Shown here piece after piece: positions 1 through 9,922 of a stretch of 64,000 bases of DNA. The position numbers and the translations under genes were made by a program. The stretch is from SAR116 cluster bacterium AG-313-A07 (GTDB lineage: Bacteria; Pseudomonadota; Alphaproteobacteria; Thalassobaculales; Thalassobaculaceae): assembly GCA_003284265.1 (NCBI GenBank), contig QBVV01000003.1, positions 1 through 64,000 on the forward strand, in the 5' to 3' direction. The first letter of the stretch is position 1. Each line of letters starts with the position of its first letter. The notes under the pieces were generated by a model. That model was not told where the DNA came from, did not search any database, and saw only the letters and a list, made by a program, of their open reading frames with translations.

Positions 1-106
1 AACTAACTGTCTCTCTAAGAGTATGCTGTTTCTTCTGATTTAATTTATTGTATAGAGCGCTTTGCGGCATTAAATATTTTTCCAATATATAGGCAACATC
101 TCTCAT
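1..106 (-). CDS. lpxC: Probable LpxC N-terminus (partial, runs off the window)
   Basis: An open frame starts at ATG 106 and runs leftwards off the window for 35 codons. It ends in KKQHTLRETVS, which resembles the segment just before the GxGLHSG motif at the LpxC N-terminus (UDP-3-O-acyl-N-acetylglucosamine deacetylase, the committed step of lipid A synthesis, zinc-dependent, cytosolic). lpxC is the usual gene after ftsZ in proteobacteria, so position supports the call. The true start could instead be the internal ATG at codon 13. The catalytic region is outside the window, so the identification rests on a short match plus synteny. Confidence 0.55.
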   Translation of the reverse strand, partial: MRDVAYILEKYLMPQSALYNKLNQKKQHTLRETVS

Positions 107-134
107 GCTGAAGTTCCAATAGACAACTTAAGAA

Positions 135-164
135 CCCCTCCGTTAAATACCAATCTTGGAGGGG
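135..164 (-). terminator. Possible hairpin terminator between ftsZ and lpxC
   Basis: CCCCTCC (135-141) and GGAGGGG (158-164) form a perfect 7-bp GC-rich stem with a 16-nt loop in the ftsZ-lpxC gap. There is only a weak T-rich stretch after it on the minus strand, so it may attenuate rather than stop transcription, or act on the mRNA as a stabilising structure. Confidence 0.4.
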
Positions 165-231
165 CTTCTCAAATCACCTTTTATTACTAATTATTACTGA
201 CTCGACTATTGATTCTATTGCTTTTTTTGCT

Positions 232-1941
232 TTAGTTATTCGGCCTCCTCAAAAAAGCTGGGATATCCAATAATGATTCGTCAATATCAGTTTTTTGGAC
301 ACTTTTATTTTCTACCTCTCCTATTCTGATATCCCTAGGTGCAGAGCCAGCATCCAAATCCACTTTTGGAGCTATTGGTAACGAAGCCTTAAGAAAATCT
401 TTTTGAATATTTTCCTCTACACTGTCGTTATCATCATCCTTCTTCCCCATACCCGTGACTCTCTGGAAAAGATTTCTTCCTTTCTTTGCCGTACCAGATA
501 AACCCGTATTTACTAATGCCGCCGCGTTAAAGGGATCCGGCTCCTTAGTTTCCGCTACACCAATTGATTTAGCTGTTAAGGTCGGAGCGGAGGGGATAAA
601 ATTATTGTGAGCTTTATTAGTAGGGGGCTCTGTATCGACCCGCAAATTCATCGCTAAACCTGAAGATGCAACAAAATTATCATCAGCAGTCTCTCGCATA
701 CCAGCGTCTATTTGATTTGGGTTGGGTAAATTGACACTGCTTTCGGATGTTTTAATAAAATTATCAATAACTTCATTATCATCATCAATAACTTCATCAT
801 CTGTGCCTGTCTTTTTAAACAGCTCAGAAGTAAACTCTTCTTTCAGCTGTTTAGAAACTATGCTTTTTTCAGAACTTGTAATTACTTCCTCTTCTTTAGA
901 AAAGCCTTCTTGAATTGGCGCTACTTGGCTAGAAACTAAAGTCATTTGAGGCTTTGGTTTTGCTGCAATACCTTCGGCTGAAATTCCTGTTGCCACTACT
1001 GATACTCTCATAAGACCGTCAAGTTTTTCATCAAATGTAGATCCAAAAATTATATTTGCATCCACATCAACTTCTTCTCGAATACGGTTTGCCGCTTCAT
1101 CGACTTCAAACAACGTCATATCCATACCACCCGTAATATTGATCAAGACACCACGAGCTCCCTTCATTGACATATCGTCAAGCAATGGATTTTTTATTGC
1201 TGATTCCGCAGCATCTACAGCGCGTTTTTCACCGCTAGCTTCCCCTGTCCCCATCATTGCTTTTCCCATTTCACTCATTACAGTACGGATATCGGCAAAA
1301 TCTAGGTTTATTAAACCAGGCATAACCATTAAGTCTGTTACACCCCGAACACCCTGATGAAGAACATTGTCCGCCATATTGAATGCATCTGCGAAGGTCG
1401 TTTTCTCATTTGCTATTCTAAATAGATTTTGATTTGGAATAATTATTAGAGTATCTACATACTTGGTCAATTCTTCGATACCTTGTTCCGCAAGCCGCAT
1501 TCTATGTGCGCCCTCGAAATGAAATGGTTTCGTCACAACACCAACAGTTAGAATACCTCTTTCACGCGCAGCTTGTGCTATTACAGGGCCCGCACCTGTG
1601 CCAGTTCCCCCACCCATTCCAGCTGTAATGAACACCATATTACTGTCACCAAGCTCTGCCAGGAGTTGGTCCATCGCTTCCTCAGCGGCAGCTCTTCCAA
1701 CATCAGGTCTCGAGCCTGCTCCAAGGCCTTGTGTCACCGTCATCCCTAATTGCAAACGTCTATCAGCTAGCGAATTACTTAACGCTTGATTATCCGTATT
1801 GGTGACAATAAAATCCACGCCTTCCAGATTGGACCTGATCATGTTATTCACGGCATTTCCGCCAGCACCGCCAACACCGACAACACTAATTCTTGGTCTC
1901 ATTTCGATATTATCGTGTGGAGTTGAAAAGTTGATTGTCAT
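232..1941 (-). CDS. ftsZ: Cell division GTPase FtsZ, long-linker form
   Basis: Tubulin-like GTPase that polymerises into the Z-ring at midcell. The N-terminal nucleotide fold carries [11 protein letters not shown] near residue 21, the tubulin signature GGGTGTG at 110-116 and the T7 catalytic loop NLDFAD at 212-217. The globular core ends near residue 320. About 230 residues of low-complexity, Asp/Glu/Lys/Ser-rich linker follow, then the conserved C-terminal peptide [11 protein letters not shown] that binds FtsA. At 569 aa it is far longer than E. coli FtsZ (383 aa), as is common in Alphaproteobacteria. The start ATG directly follows the TAA of the small ORF upstream, with GGAGG in that ORF's last codons acting as the ribosome site, so translation is probably coupled. 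Confidence 0.98.
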   Translation of the reverse strand: MTINFSTPHDNIEMRPRISVVGVGGAGGNAVNNMIRSNLEGVDFIVTNTDNQALSNSLADRRLQLGMTVTQGLGAGSRPDVGRAAAEEAMDQLLAELGDSNMVFITAGMGGGTGTGAGPVIAQAARERGILTVGVVTKPFHFEGAHRMRLAEQGIEELTKYVDTLIIIPNQNLFRIANEKTTFADAFNMADNVLHQGVRGVTDLMVMPGLINLDFADIRTVMSEMGKAMMGTGEASGEKRAVDAAESAIKNPLLDDMSMKGARGVLINITGGMDMTLFEVDEAANRIREEVDVDANIIFGSTFDEKLDGLMRVSVVATGISAEGIAAKPKPQMTLVSSQVAPIQEGFSKEEEVITSSEKSIVSKQLKEEFTSELFKKTGTDDEVIDDDNEVIDNFIKTSESSVNLPNPNQIDAGMRETADDNFVASSGLAMNLRVDTEPPTNKAHNNFIPSAPTLTAKSIGVAETKEPDPFNAAALVNTGLSGTAKKGRNLFQRVTGMGKKDDDNDSVEENIQKDFLKASLPIAPKVDLDAGSAPRDIRIGEVENKSVQKTDIDESLLDIPAFLRRPNN

Positions 1942-2109
1942 TTAAGCCTCCGATGTTTTTGAATTGAAAGTTGTTTGCGATATAATTTTTTTTGCCTCTG
2001 ATTTAATACTTATTGTGTTTGCGCTACTCATTGGTTTGATAACTGGCGGTCTTCGAAGGACAGCGCCATTAACTGAAATACTTGCGCGTAAAGATACTTG
2101 GTTAGACAT
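1942..2109 (-). CDS. Small basic protein (55 aa) exactly tiled between ftsA and ftsZ
   Basis: This ORF is too short for routine gene callers. Its ATG (2107-2109) directly follows the ftsA stop (TAA-ATG), and its own TAA (1942-1944) directly abuts the ftsZ ATG. A GGGAG ribosome site lies 9 nt upstream, inside the last ftsA codons. The product begins MSNQVSLRASISV, is rich in Ser, Lys and Arg, and has no transmembrane segment or cysteine. It contains VLRRPPVIKP, which shares the LRRP core with the FtsZ C-terminal peptide FLRRPNN. I do not recognise the family. The exact junctions at both ends argue for translational coupling and a division-related role, but function is unknown, and a translated spacer that only couples ftsA to ftsZ is a fair alternative. 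Confidence 0.6.
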   Translation of the reverse strand: MSNQVSLRASISVNGAVLRRPPVIKPMSSANTISIKSEAKKIISQTTFNSKTSEA

Positions 2110-3393
2110 TTAAAAGTTCTCCCTAATCCATGAGCCAACTTTTCCAAAAACTCCATTTGGCTCTACCCTATCCATAATCCCATAGCCGGAATTATCGAAT
2201 CTTGGATCAACTCCGTAAGCCAGTAGGCCTACACAAGTTGAAAATGCTGGCCCCGACACGGCATCAGCCAACCCATTTGTTCTCATGGGTCTCCCGAGGC
2301 GAACTTGTTTGTTCAATATGCTCTGGGCCAAATCCCGAAGTCCAGGTAGCTGACTTCCCCCTCCCGTCAAAACTAGTCGTCGACCAGCGATTGGATCTAA
2401 TCCCGATTTAGCGATACTTTCTTTGATAAGCTCCAGAATCTCCTCCAACCTTGGTTGGATAATACTGATAAGTTTTGATTTTTTGATTTGCGAATTAGTC
2501 GTTTGCGTATCATCGCCAACTTGTGGAAACTCTATAAGCTCTCGATCATCAATTGCAGATAATATTGCATTTCCATGCAGAGTCTTTAATCGTTCGGCTT
2601 CGACAAGCGAAGTTGATAAACCCCTAGCAATATCGTTTGTGATATGAGTACTACCGATTGGAAGGCAATCCGTGAAAATTACATTACCCTCAAAAAATAT
2701 TGCTATTGTGGTGGTTCCACCTCCCATATCAACAACGGTTACCCCCAAGTCAATCTCATCTTCTACTAAAGAAGCTAATCCCGCCGCAAAAGGAGAAACA
2801 ACGAAGGTCTCGATGTTTAAATGACACCGTTCGACTACCGTTTTTAGGTTTTGCTTTGGACCAGATTCAGCAGTTACTATATGCATTTTTGCAGCGAGGT
2901 TTTTTCCAGCCATACCACATGGATCTTTTACACCTCTATTCCCATCTATTGAGAAGTCGATAGGAAGCACATGCAAAAGATCTCGTCCCTTAACAACGTC
3001 TATGTTTTTTCCTTCTTGCATGATCTTTCCAAGATCGGCTTCTACAATTTGATGGCCATTAATATCCAAATCTATCGCTATTGATTGAGACAACGGACTT
3101 CCACCAGAAAGATTGATGTATATACTGTCGATAGTTTCATTCGACATGGTTTCCGCAGACTGAACAGCCCTTCTGATAGAAACTTCACAGGCTTCCATAT
3201 CTACGATGGCACCATTGCGCATACCCTCGGCGACGTTATGACCAATACCAATGATTCTAATGTCGGATAACTGTTTTGTTATTTCTATATTTCTATTGTT
3301 TTCAACTCGGGCAATGAGACAACACACCTTCGTCGAGCCAATATCTAAGGCAGCAATCACACTATTTTTTGATCTAATAAATGGTTTTTTCAC
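2110..3393 (-). CDS. ftsA: Cell division protein FtsA
   Basis: Actin-fold ATPase that anchors FtsZ filaments to the membrane and recruits later divisome proteins. The phosphate-1 loop DIGSTKVCC is at residues 16-24, phosphate-2 is VVDMGGGTT in the middle, and the adenosine motif LTGGGSQLPG lies towards the end. The C-terminus GSWIRENF fits the amphipathic membrane-targeting helix. The length of 427 aa is normal. The start is GTG with AAGAGGGG seven bases upstream. It follows ftsQ after 25 nt and its stop touches the small ORF. Confidence 0.97.
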   Translation of the reverse strand: MKKPFIRSKNSVIAALDIGSTKVCCLIARVENNRNIEITKQLSDIRIIGIGHNVAEGMRNGAIVDMEACEVSIRRAVQSAETMSNETIDSIYINLSGGSPLSQSIAIDLDINGHQIVEADLGKIMQEGKNIDVVKGRDLLHVLPIDFSIDGNRGVKDPCGMAGKNLAAKMHIVTAESGPKQNLKTVVERCHLNIETFVVSPFAAGLASLVEDEIDLGVTVVDMGGGTTTIAIFFEGNVIFTDCLPIGSTHITNDIARGLSTSLVEAERLKTLHGNAILSAIDDRELIEFPQVGDDTQTTNSQIKKSKLISIIQPRLEEILELIKESIAKSGLDPIAGRRLVLTGGGSQLPGLRDLAQSILNKQVRLGRPMRTNGLADAVSGPAFSTCVGLLAYGVDPRFDNSGYGIMDRVEPNGVFGKVGSWIRENF

Positions 3394-3418
3394 TGGCAGC
3401 CCCTCTTAAACTTTGTCT

Positions 3419-4273
3419 TCATGTCGTCCTACCCGGTTTTCTAATAACGGAGGCTTTTGCTGGTGTTAATTTGATAATAAATTGATCAATAATCCTCATA
3501 TCTACCGCAATGACGTCACGATTCAGAACTTTATGTCCTTTCTCTATCGTTGCCAGATGAGACCATGCTTTATCTATTTGCTTTTCCGGTAATTTAATGT
3601 CTATTTTGTCATCGACGCGCACATTCCAACGTCTACTACCAACAAAAGTAAGGGCTTTTACTCGCCTAAATAACTCTGGCTCTTTCTTTAGTATGGGCAG
3701 AACTTGCTTTACCTTTTCCGGGGCATCGTTGCCAATAATTATAGGTAGGTGCTGAAAAAGGTTGCCACTCAACTTTCGAATGGTAACACCGTCTTCATCA
3801 ATCAGTGTTAGACGACCGTTTTTTTGCCATCTTCCAGTTGGCCTGCGTTCCTGTATATTTATTATCACTTTATCTGGAAGTTGTCTTTGAATGTGTGCTG
3901 TTTTAACCCACGGCAAGGCCACAACACGGCTTTGAATAACATCTAGATCTAGCCCTAAAATTGGTTCACCGAGCTTTACATTCAACGCTTCAAGTAAACT
4001 GGTTTTAGTTGTATTCTGTCGACCATTAACTAAAACCTCATCAACAACCAACCCGACCGCACCAGAAATGGAAACTTGATACTTCGGAAGTTCCGATAAA
4101 AGTCGCTCCCCATAATCATTAGTTTTAAGTACTATACTAACAATGAGGATTATAAACATGCCAGAAAGTGACCAACGCAAACTTCGCCCCAGAGCATTTG
4201 GGTCAAATAAGACCTTCTTTCCCAAGAGTTGAAATTTTTGATAGATGGTTTCGTTATTTTTTAGAGATCGCAC
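3419..4273 (-). CDS. ftsQ: Cell division protein FtsQ
   Basis: Bitopic inner-membrane protein that links the cytoplasmic ring to the FtsBL/FtsWI synthase. It has a short basic cytoplasmic N-terminus, one transmembrane helix at about residues 32-47 (WSLSGMFIILIVSIVLK), a POTRA domain (residues about 70-150, with the typical VxxLPWVKTAHIQRQLPD pattern) and the FtsQ beta domain. Its GTG start lies inside the end of ddl (13-nt overlap), the classic ddl-ftsQ arrangement. Confidence 0.95.
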   Translation of the reverse strand: MRSLKNNETIYQKFQLLGKKVLFDPNALGRSLRWSLSGMFIILIVSIVLKTNDYGERLLSELPKYQVSISGAVGLVVDEVLVNGRQNTTKTSLLEALNVKLGEPILGLDLDVIQSRVVALPWVKTAHIQRQLPDKVIINIQERRPTGRWQKNGRLTLIDEDGVTIRKLSGNLFQHLPIIIGNDAPEKVKQVLPILKKEPELFRRVKALTFVGSRRWNVRVDDKIDIKLPEKQIDKAWSHLATIEKGHKVLNRDVIAVDMRIIDQFIIKLTPAKASVIRKPGRTT

Positions 4274-5175
4274 CGCGCTACCTCCACAATTTTAGAAACA
4301 AGGTCTGGGAAATTAATCCCTTTAAAAGCAGCCTGCTCTGGTATTAACGATGTCTCAGTCATACCCGGTTGTGTGTTGATTTCTAAAAGATAAAGTTCAC
4401 CTGGTGCTTTTCTAGTATCATCATATCTGAAGTCGGTTCGCGTTACCCCCCTGCAACCAAGGGTTTTATGAGCACAGAGCGCAGCATCTAAAGCCTGCGT
4501 TGTTACTAAATCAGGCAGATGAGCCGGATAGACATGAACAGAACCGCCTGCCTTGTATTTTGCGTTATAGTCATAAAACCCTCTATCTGAGGTAATTTCG
4601 GTAACACAAAGTGGTTCTCCATCCAAAACACCCACTGTTAATTCACGTCCCGGGATGAACTCTTCTACCAAGAAACGGTCTCCAAAATTCCAATTTTTCA
4701 CAATTTGATCGACATTATTTTGGTTGAATTTTATGATATTAACGCCAACACTTGAGCCTTGATCGATTGGTTTAATGACGAATGGCATGGAGTAGGTTTC
4801 CATGAAGCGAAGATTATTTTTGGTCTCGACTGTTCCTTTTGGACATTTCAAGCCTGCCTTCCTAAACAATTCCTTTGTTCTAACTTTGTCGATTGCAAGA
4901 GCTGATGCTTGCACACCAGAATGCGTATATGGAATACCCATTATATTCAATAAACCTTGAATATTTCCGTCTTCTCCCATAGGTCCGTGTAATGCATTAA
5001 AACAGATATCAGGACGAGTTTTCGCCAAGATATTCGCTATATCTCTATCAACATCAATTTCACTAACTCTATAACCCGCTATACGTAATGCGGTGGAGCA
5101 GGCCTTGCCACTGGCCAAAGAAACCTCGCGTTCTGAAGACCAACCTCCCATGAGTACCGCCACATGAGCCGTCAT
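4261..5175 (-). CDS. ddl: D-alanine--D-alanine ligase
   Basis: ATP-grasp enzyme that joins two D-alanines for the peptidoglycan stem peptide; cytosolic. Visible motifs are the N-terminal VLMGGWSSEREVSL, NALHGPMGEDG, the ATP-binding FVIKPIDQGSSVG, and the C-terminal metal-binding LEINTQPGMTETSLIP. An upstream in-frame ATG at 5193 exists, but the ATG at 5175 gives the 4-nt ATGA overlap with murB seen at many other junctions here, so I prefer it. About 304 aa, normal for the family. Confidence 0.96.
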   Translation of the reverse strand: MTAHVAVLMGGWSSEREVSLASGKACSTALRIAGYRVSEIDVDRDIANILAKTRPDICFNALHGPMGEDGNIQGLLNIMGIPYTHSGVQASALAIDKVRTKELFRKAGLKCPKGTVETKNNLRFMETYSMPFVIKPIDQGSSVGVNIIKFNQNNVDQIVKNWNFGDRFLVEEFIPGRELTVGVLDGEPLCVTEITSDRGFYDYNAKYKAGGSVHVYPAHLPDLVTTQALDAALCAHKTLGCRGVTRTDFRYDDTRKAPGELYLLEINTQPGMTETSLIPEQAAFKGINFPDLVSKIVEVARCDL

Positions 5176-6137
5176 TTTCTTTCTCCAGACCATGAAGAAA
5201 TATCTTTTTTAACAGTTCCTATTCTTCTGATTTCCCACTTTAATTGTATCCCCGAGGTATCTAAAACTTGTTTTCTGACAAGTTCACCTAATGTTTCAAG
5301 GTCATTAGCCTTAGCATCACCAGTATTAATCAAAAAATTGCAATGTTTTTCTGAAACCTTCGCCGCACCAAAATGCTTCCCACGACATCCTGCGGCATCT
5401 ATTAGCTTCCAGGCCTTATAGCCGGTTGGGTTTGCAAACGTACTACCACCCGTTTTTTCCTTTATCGGCTGACTTTTTTCTCTCTGACGTTGAATAGTTT
5501 CCATTTTAAATTTAATGTCTATTGATTCGGAAAAGGGCGCTTTGAATAAGGCCGATAAAAATATCCAACCTTCATCAATCTCGCAGCATCTGTAACCCAT
5601 ACCTAATTCGTCGGCAGCTATGACGTGCAATCGGCCACCGGGGTCTATGACCTCTGCCTCAATTAATACATCTTTAAACTCGGTCCCATAGGAACCAGCA
5701 TTCATCCGCAACCCCCCTCCTATTGTTCCTGGAATCCCACTCAGGAATTCCAGCCCTCCTCTTTTGGCATTTAATGCTACTTTGGCCGCTTGAGAATTTA
5801 AAACTGCACTTCCAATACGAAGTGTTTCTTCTAACAACACAATATCGGAAAATGGTTTTCCAAGCTTTATAACAACACCCGGAATTCCCCCATCTCGAAT
5901 TAACAAATTAGACGTCGCACCAATAACGGTTACCGGAACCCGTTCATTATTATTTTCCAAAAATATACTAAGATCTTCTGCATCTGCGGGACGAAAAACC
6001 ACTTCCGCCAATCCTCCCACTCGAAACCAAGTAAAAGGGCTCATGTCTACATACTCTGTATAACGACCACGAACTTTTGGGAGCATTGTTATGAGTGGAT
6101 TACTCTTTTGAAAAATATGATTATCACTGGTAGTCAT
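5172..6137 (-). CDS. murB: UDP-N-acetylenolpyruvoylglucosamine reductase
   Basis: FAD- and NADPH-dependent reductase that makes UDP-MurNAc from the enolpyruvyl intermediate. It shows [18 protein letters not shown] (FAD domain start), SNLLIRDGG, the pyrophosphate region [18 protein letters not shown], and the C-terminal [24 protein letters not shown] typical of type I/II MurB. 321 aa. It overlaps murC and ddl by 4 nt (ATGA) on each side. Confidence 0.96.
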   Translation of the reverse strand: MTTSDNHIFQKSNPLITMLPKVRGRYTEYVDMSPFTWFRVGGLAEVVFRPADAEDLSIFLENNNERVPVTVIGATSNLLIRDGGIPGVVIKLGKPFSDIVLLEETLRIGSAVLNSQAAKVALNAKRGGLEFLSGIPGTIGGGLRMNAGSYGTEFKDVLIEAEVIDPGGRLHVIAADELGMGYRCCEIDEGWIFLSALFKAPFSESIDIKFKMETIQRQREKSQPIKEKTGGSTFANPTGYKAWKLIDAAGCRGKHFGAAKVSEKHCNFLINTGDAKANDLETLGELVRKQVLDTSGIQLKWEIRRIGTVKKDISSWSGERK

Positions 6138-7645
6138 TTTATTGTAACCGCCTCTTCTATTTCTTGAGATGGATTTAGGTCGGTTAATATTTTTCTCTTG
6201 TTACTGTTCTCGGTTGTTATTGGCTCTAACTGATTCACTCCAAAGATATGTTCCAATTCTTTTGGCAATGCTTGTGCTAATGTTGTTATATTCCCTGCAC
6301 CGAGAAATATAATAAAGTCGCCTGGGGTCGCTATTTCAGCTATTCTAGAGGCCAATGTTACTGGATCCTCTAAATGAAACGCCTGACATTGGCCACTTTT
6401 ATTAATGCCCTCAACCAAACTTTCTGAATTACAGCCGTCGATGAAAGGCTCACCGGCAGCATAAACATCGGTTATAAAAACAATATCGGCATCTTGGAAA
6501 CAGTTACAAAAATCATCAAATAGATCTCTTAGTCTCGTGAAGCGATGCGGTTGCATGATTGCAATAACTTTACCTTCTACACAAGCTAACCTACTCGCAT
6601 CTAGAGCGGCAGCAATCTCAACTGGGTGATGCCCATAGTCATCTATTATTGTGATAGAATTAACTTCACCGGTTTTTGTAAATCTTCTTTTGACCCCCTG
6701 AAACTCTTCTAAACTTTTTCTAATAACCCCCTCTGATAATCCCATTTCAAAAGCAACTGCGATGGAAGCAAGTGCATTAAGCACGTTATGCTTTCCAAAC
6801 ATTGGCAGCATAACATTGTTGATCTCTTGAGAGACTTTATTTTTATCCCGCAGAGTTATGTCAAAGCAGGTACCTTTGGCTACATTTGATATATTAGAAA
6901 CACGGATATCTGCATCCTTCGAAGAACCGTATGTAATCACACGACGATCGACAACCTGAGTTACGATCTCTCTAACAACGGGATGATCGACGCAAACCAC
7001 TGCAAAACCATAAAATGGCAAGTTTGTAATAAAGTCTAAAAAGGCTTTTTTTAATGTTTCAAAATCACCGTGAAAATCGAGGTGTTCCGGGTCAATATTC
7101 GTTACGATAGCGATGGTGGCTGGCAATTTATTGAAAGTACCATCAGACTCATCGGCTTCCACAACCATCCAATCCCCATCCCCAATACGGGCATTAGTAC
7201 CGTAAGAATTGATAATACCTCCGTTAATCACTGTTGGGTCCAACTTTGCAGCATCCAGCATTGACGCGACTAGTGAAGTCGTTGTTGTTTTCCCATGGGT
7301 CCCCGCACAGGCTATCGACCACTTCAACCGCATTAATTCGCCCAACATTTCTGCACGATGAACTACTGGTATCTGAAGTTTTCTTGCCGCTACCAATTCG
7401 GGGTTATTAAATTTAATTGCTGTCGACACAACAATGATAGAAGCCCCTGAAATATTTTGGTTTTTTTGACCAATAAATATTCTTAACCCCAGGTTCCGAA
7501 GTCTAGCAACATTAGGGCTTTCAGAAATATCACTCCCCTGCACCTGATAATCTAGGTTATGTAATGTTTCGGCGATACCACTCATTCCGATTCCGCCAAT
7601 ACCAACAAAATGAATCAGACCAATATCAATTGGGAGTTTTCTCAT
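6134..7645 (-). CDS. murC: UDP-N-acetylmuramate--L-alanine ligase
   Basis: First Mur ligase, adding L-Ala to UDP-MurNAc in the cytosol. It has the Rossmann start [12 protein letters not shown], the ATP loop GTHGKTTTT at residues 115-123, EADESDGTF, and the C-terminal ligase domain with [16 protein letters not shown]. The 503 aa include a slightly extended C-terminal tail. Its start lies 20 nt inside murG, and it shares an ATGA overlap with murB. Confidence 0.97.
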   Translation of the reverse strand: MRKLPIDIGLIHFVGIGGIGMSGIAETLHNLDYQVQGSDISESPNVARLRNLGLRIFIGQKNQNISGASIIVVSTAIKFNNPELVAARKLQIPVVHRAEMLGELMRLKWSIACAGTHGKTTTTSLVASMLDAAKLDPTVINGGIINSYGTNARIGDGDWMVVEADESDGTFNKLPATIAIVTNIDPEHLDFHGDFETLKKAFLDFITNLPFYGFAVVCVDHPVVREIVTQVVDRRVITYGSSKDADIRVSNISNVAKGTCFDITLRDKNKVSQEINNVMLPMFGKHNVLNALASIAVAFEMGLSEGVIRKSLEEFQGVKRRFTKTGEVNSITIIDDYGHHPVEIAAALDASRLACVEGKVIAIMQPHRFTRLRDLFDDFCNCFQDADIVFITDVYAAGEPFIDGCNSESLVEGINKSGQCQAFHLEDPVTLASRIAEIATPGDFIIFLGAGNITTLAQALPKELEHIFGVNQLEPITTENSNKRKILTDLNPSQEIEEAVTIK

Positions 7646-8801
7646 AATCCCCCCCCATTTTTTGTGCAGTATTCGTTTGTTTAAATTTTGATTTTAATTC
7701 CGATATATTAGCTTTCGTTACCTGAGATATTAAATCGGCAAGGACCTCTGAAGATTTTGGAGTTCCAAAGTTACGAGAAGCATAGGCTGCAGATCGAAGC
7801 TTCTCATGATCAGTCAAAATCTCTTCAAGAAAGTTGGCTAAAGCCTTTGGTTGCAAATTATTTTCATCAAAACTCCACGCTCCACCAGATTTTACCATCG
7901 CATCTGCATTAATTTTCTGGTGATTATCAATAGCGAATTGATAAGGGATAAATATAGCAGGCCTTCCTATGACACTTAACTCGGCTACCGTTGAAGCACC
8001 AGATCGGGAAATGACTAAATGTGAGTTTTTTATTTTCTCAGATATGTCATTAAAAAATGTTTTTATGTTAGATTTCTGTTTGGCTGTTTTATATATGGCC
8101 ACTACTCTTGATAGGTCTTCTTTTCGACATTGTTGTGTGATCGAAAGATTTTTTCTTAGAGAAGTTGGCAGTAATAAAAGTGCTTTGGGTACAGTATCTG
8201 AAAGAATCTTTGCGCCTGCACTTCCTCCAATCACCAAAATGTTTATTTTGGTATCGGCTTTAATAATTGGATAAGGAGACGACCGGGCTTTTTTCATTTC
8301 GTTCCGGACAGGGTTACCAACCAATACCGTCTTACAATGTTCATCATTCAAGCCTTTAGTTGGTTCAAAAGAGGTGGCTATAATGTGAGCGATACTCGAA
8401 AGCCATCTATTTGCGCGGCCCAGTACAGCATTTTGCTCATGAAGTATTACAATGCTTCGACTTATGAAAGCGGCTATGATCGGCGCAACTGTTGGATATC
8501 CACCAAATCCAACCACAATTTCTGCATCGAACTTTTTCATAAAATATCGACTTAAAAAAATCCCCTTAATTAGCGTCCAGAAAGCTCTTGTTTTAGGTCG
8601 GATACCACGGCCGCTAAAGCTTATAGCGGGAATACATTTTACATCCCACGATCTAACGGAAGGCTGCAAATCTATCGCCCTTGTATCCGTGAGGCATAGA
8701 ACACTGTGCCCTCTCTTGGAAAGTGCTTCTGCTAAACCAATCGCTGGAAATACGTGCCCACCAGTTCCTCCAGCGGCTAATATCACCCGCACCGCGCTCA
8801 T
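7626..8801 (-). CDS. murG: UDP-GlcNAc--MurNAc-(pentapeptide)-lipid transferase
   Basis: GT28 glycosyltransferase that converts lipid I to lipid II on the inner face of the membrane. The [17 protein letters not shown] loop sits at residues 11-27, and the second [10 protein letters not shown] and [11 protein letters not shown] motifs for UDP-GlcNAc binding are present. 391 aa, with an extra polar tail beyond the usual ~360. The start overlaps ftsW by 4 nt and the end overlaps murC by 20 nt. Confidence 0.96.
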   Translation of the reverse strand: MSAVRVILAAGGTGGHVFPAIGLAEALSKRGHSVLCLTDTRAIDLQPSVRSWDVKCIPAISFSGRGIRPKTRAFWTLIKGIFLSRYFMKKFDAEIVVGFGGYPTVAPIIAAFISRSIVILHEQNAVLGRANRWLSSIAHIIATSFEPTKGLNDEHCKTVLVGNPVRNEMKKARSSPYPIIKADTKINILVIGGSAGAKILSDTVPKALLLLPTSLRKNLSITQQCRKEDLSRVVAIYKTAKQKSNIKTFFNDISEKIKNSHLVISRSGASTVAELSVIGRPAIFIPYQFAIDNHQKINADAMVKSGGAWSFDENNLQPKALANFLEEILTDHEKLRSAAYASRNFGTPKSSEVLADLISQVTKANISELKSKFKQTNTAQKMGGDYEKTPN

Positions 8802-9922
8802 AATCGCTCCTCTCGCCCTGGTCTTTTTCGGGTCAAGGCAAGAACAAAACCCATCCCAATCGACAAGGCTATAAACGAAGATCCCCCATAGCTTATAAAA
8901 GGAAGCGTCATACCTTTCGCTGGAATTAATTGCAACGATGACGCTATATGCACAAATGCCTGCAAACCAAACTGCGTTAATAAACCAGCAGCCGCTAGAA
9001 ATATAAATAAGTTTGCCTCAGAGATTAGTCGTAAAAACCCTCTTAAAACGATACATATAAAAACACCCATCAAAGCAAGAGCAACAAGCGCACCAAATTC
9101 TTCTCCAGTTACAGCAAATATAAAATCTGCATGTGCATCAGGCAAAAAGTCCTTTATTTCGCCTTCCCCCGGTCCTGTTCCAATAACCCCCCCATTTGCA
9201 AAGGCTTCCAGTGAACGATCGATTTGATAAGTATCTCCAGCAGCCGGGTCTAAAAAGCGATCAATACGAGAACGCACATGCTCCAAAGTAAAATAGGCCC
9301 CTAATAAACCTGCAAAACCAATTATGATGAATGTTAGAACCAAAGCTATTGGCAGGCCAGCCAGAAAAAACTGACAAAACCATACCGCCGAAATTATGAC
9401 AGTTTGTCCAAGGTCAGGTTGGCTGAGCAGTAAAAAAATGACACAGCCAAAACAAAATATACATATCCAATGTCCTGGAAAGCCGGGTTTTTGCCGCCAC
9501 TCTGCAAACATCCAAGCAGCAAAAACTGCGAAACAAGGTTTCACAAACTCGGATGCTTGTAGCGAACCTCCCCCAATTGAAAGCCATCGTTGTGAGCCTT
9601 TAATTTCTGCTCCAAAAATTAAAGTGAAAATTAACAGCACCACCCCAGCAACAAAGCCTATACTTGCCATTCTTCGTACACTTTTAGGCGACAGTAATGA
9701 CGTAAGAAAAATAATTAATATTCCAACTGGAACAACAATAAAGTGCCGCTGCACGAAATGAAAACTTTCGAGATTCAGCCTAACAGCGACCGCTGGACTA
9801 GCTGCAAATATCATAAGAACGCCAAACATTATCAATGCCAAAAGTGCACCCAGCGACCAACGATCAACCGTCCACCACCATTGGCCAAGTAGACTCTTAT
9901 CCGTTCTTGCCAGTGTGCTCAT
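8798..9922 (-). CDS. ftsW: Septal peptidoglycan glycosyltransferase FtsW
   Basis: SEDS-family polytopic membrane enzyme that polymerises lipid II with FtsI at the septum. About ten hydrophobic helices are visible. The SEDS motifs [22 protein letters not shown] and the C-terminal [14 protein letters not shown] are intact. The start ATG at 9922 ([10 protein letters not shown]) is favoured over the upstream ATG at 9931. It gives an ATGA overlap with the true, frameshifted end of murD. Confidence 0.96.
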   Translation of the reverse strand: MSTLARTDKSLLGQWWWTVDRWSLGALLALIMFGVLMIFAASPAVAVRLNLESFHFVQRHFIVVPVGILIIFLTSLLSPKSVRRMASIGFVAGVVLLIFTLIFGAEIKGSQRWLSIGGGSLQASEFVKPCFAVFAAWMFAEWRQKPGFPGHWICIFCFGCVIFLLLSQPDLGQTVIISAVWFCQFFLAGLPIALVLTFIIIGFAGLLGAYFTLEHVRSRIDRFLDPAAGDTYQIDRSLEAFANGGVIGTGPGEGEIKDFLPDAHADFIFAVTGEEFGALVALALMGVFICIVLRGFLRLISEANLFIFLAAAGLLTQFGLQAFVHIASSLQLIPAKGMTLPFISYGGSSFIALSIGMGFVLALTRKRPGREERL

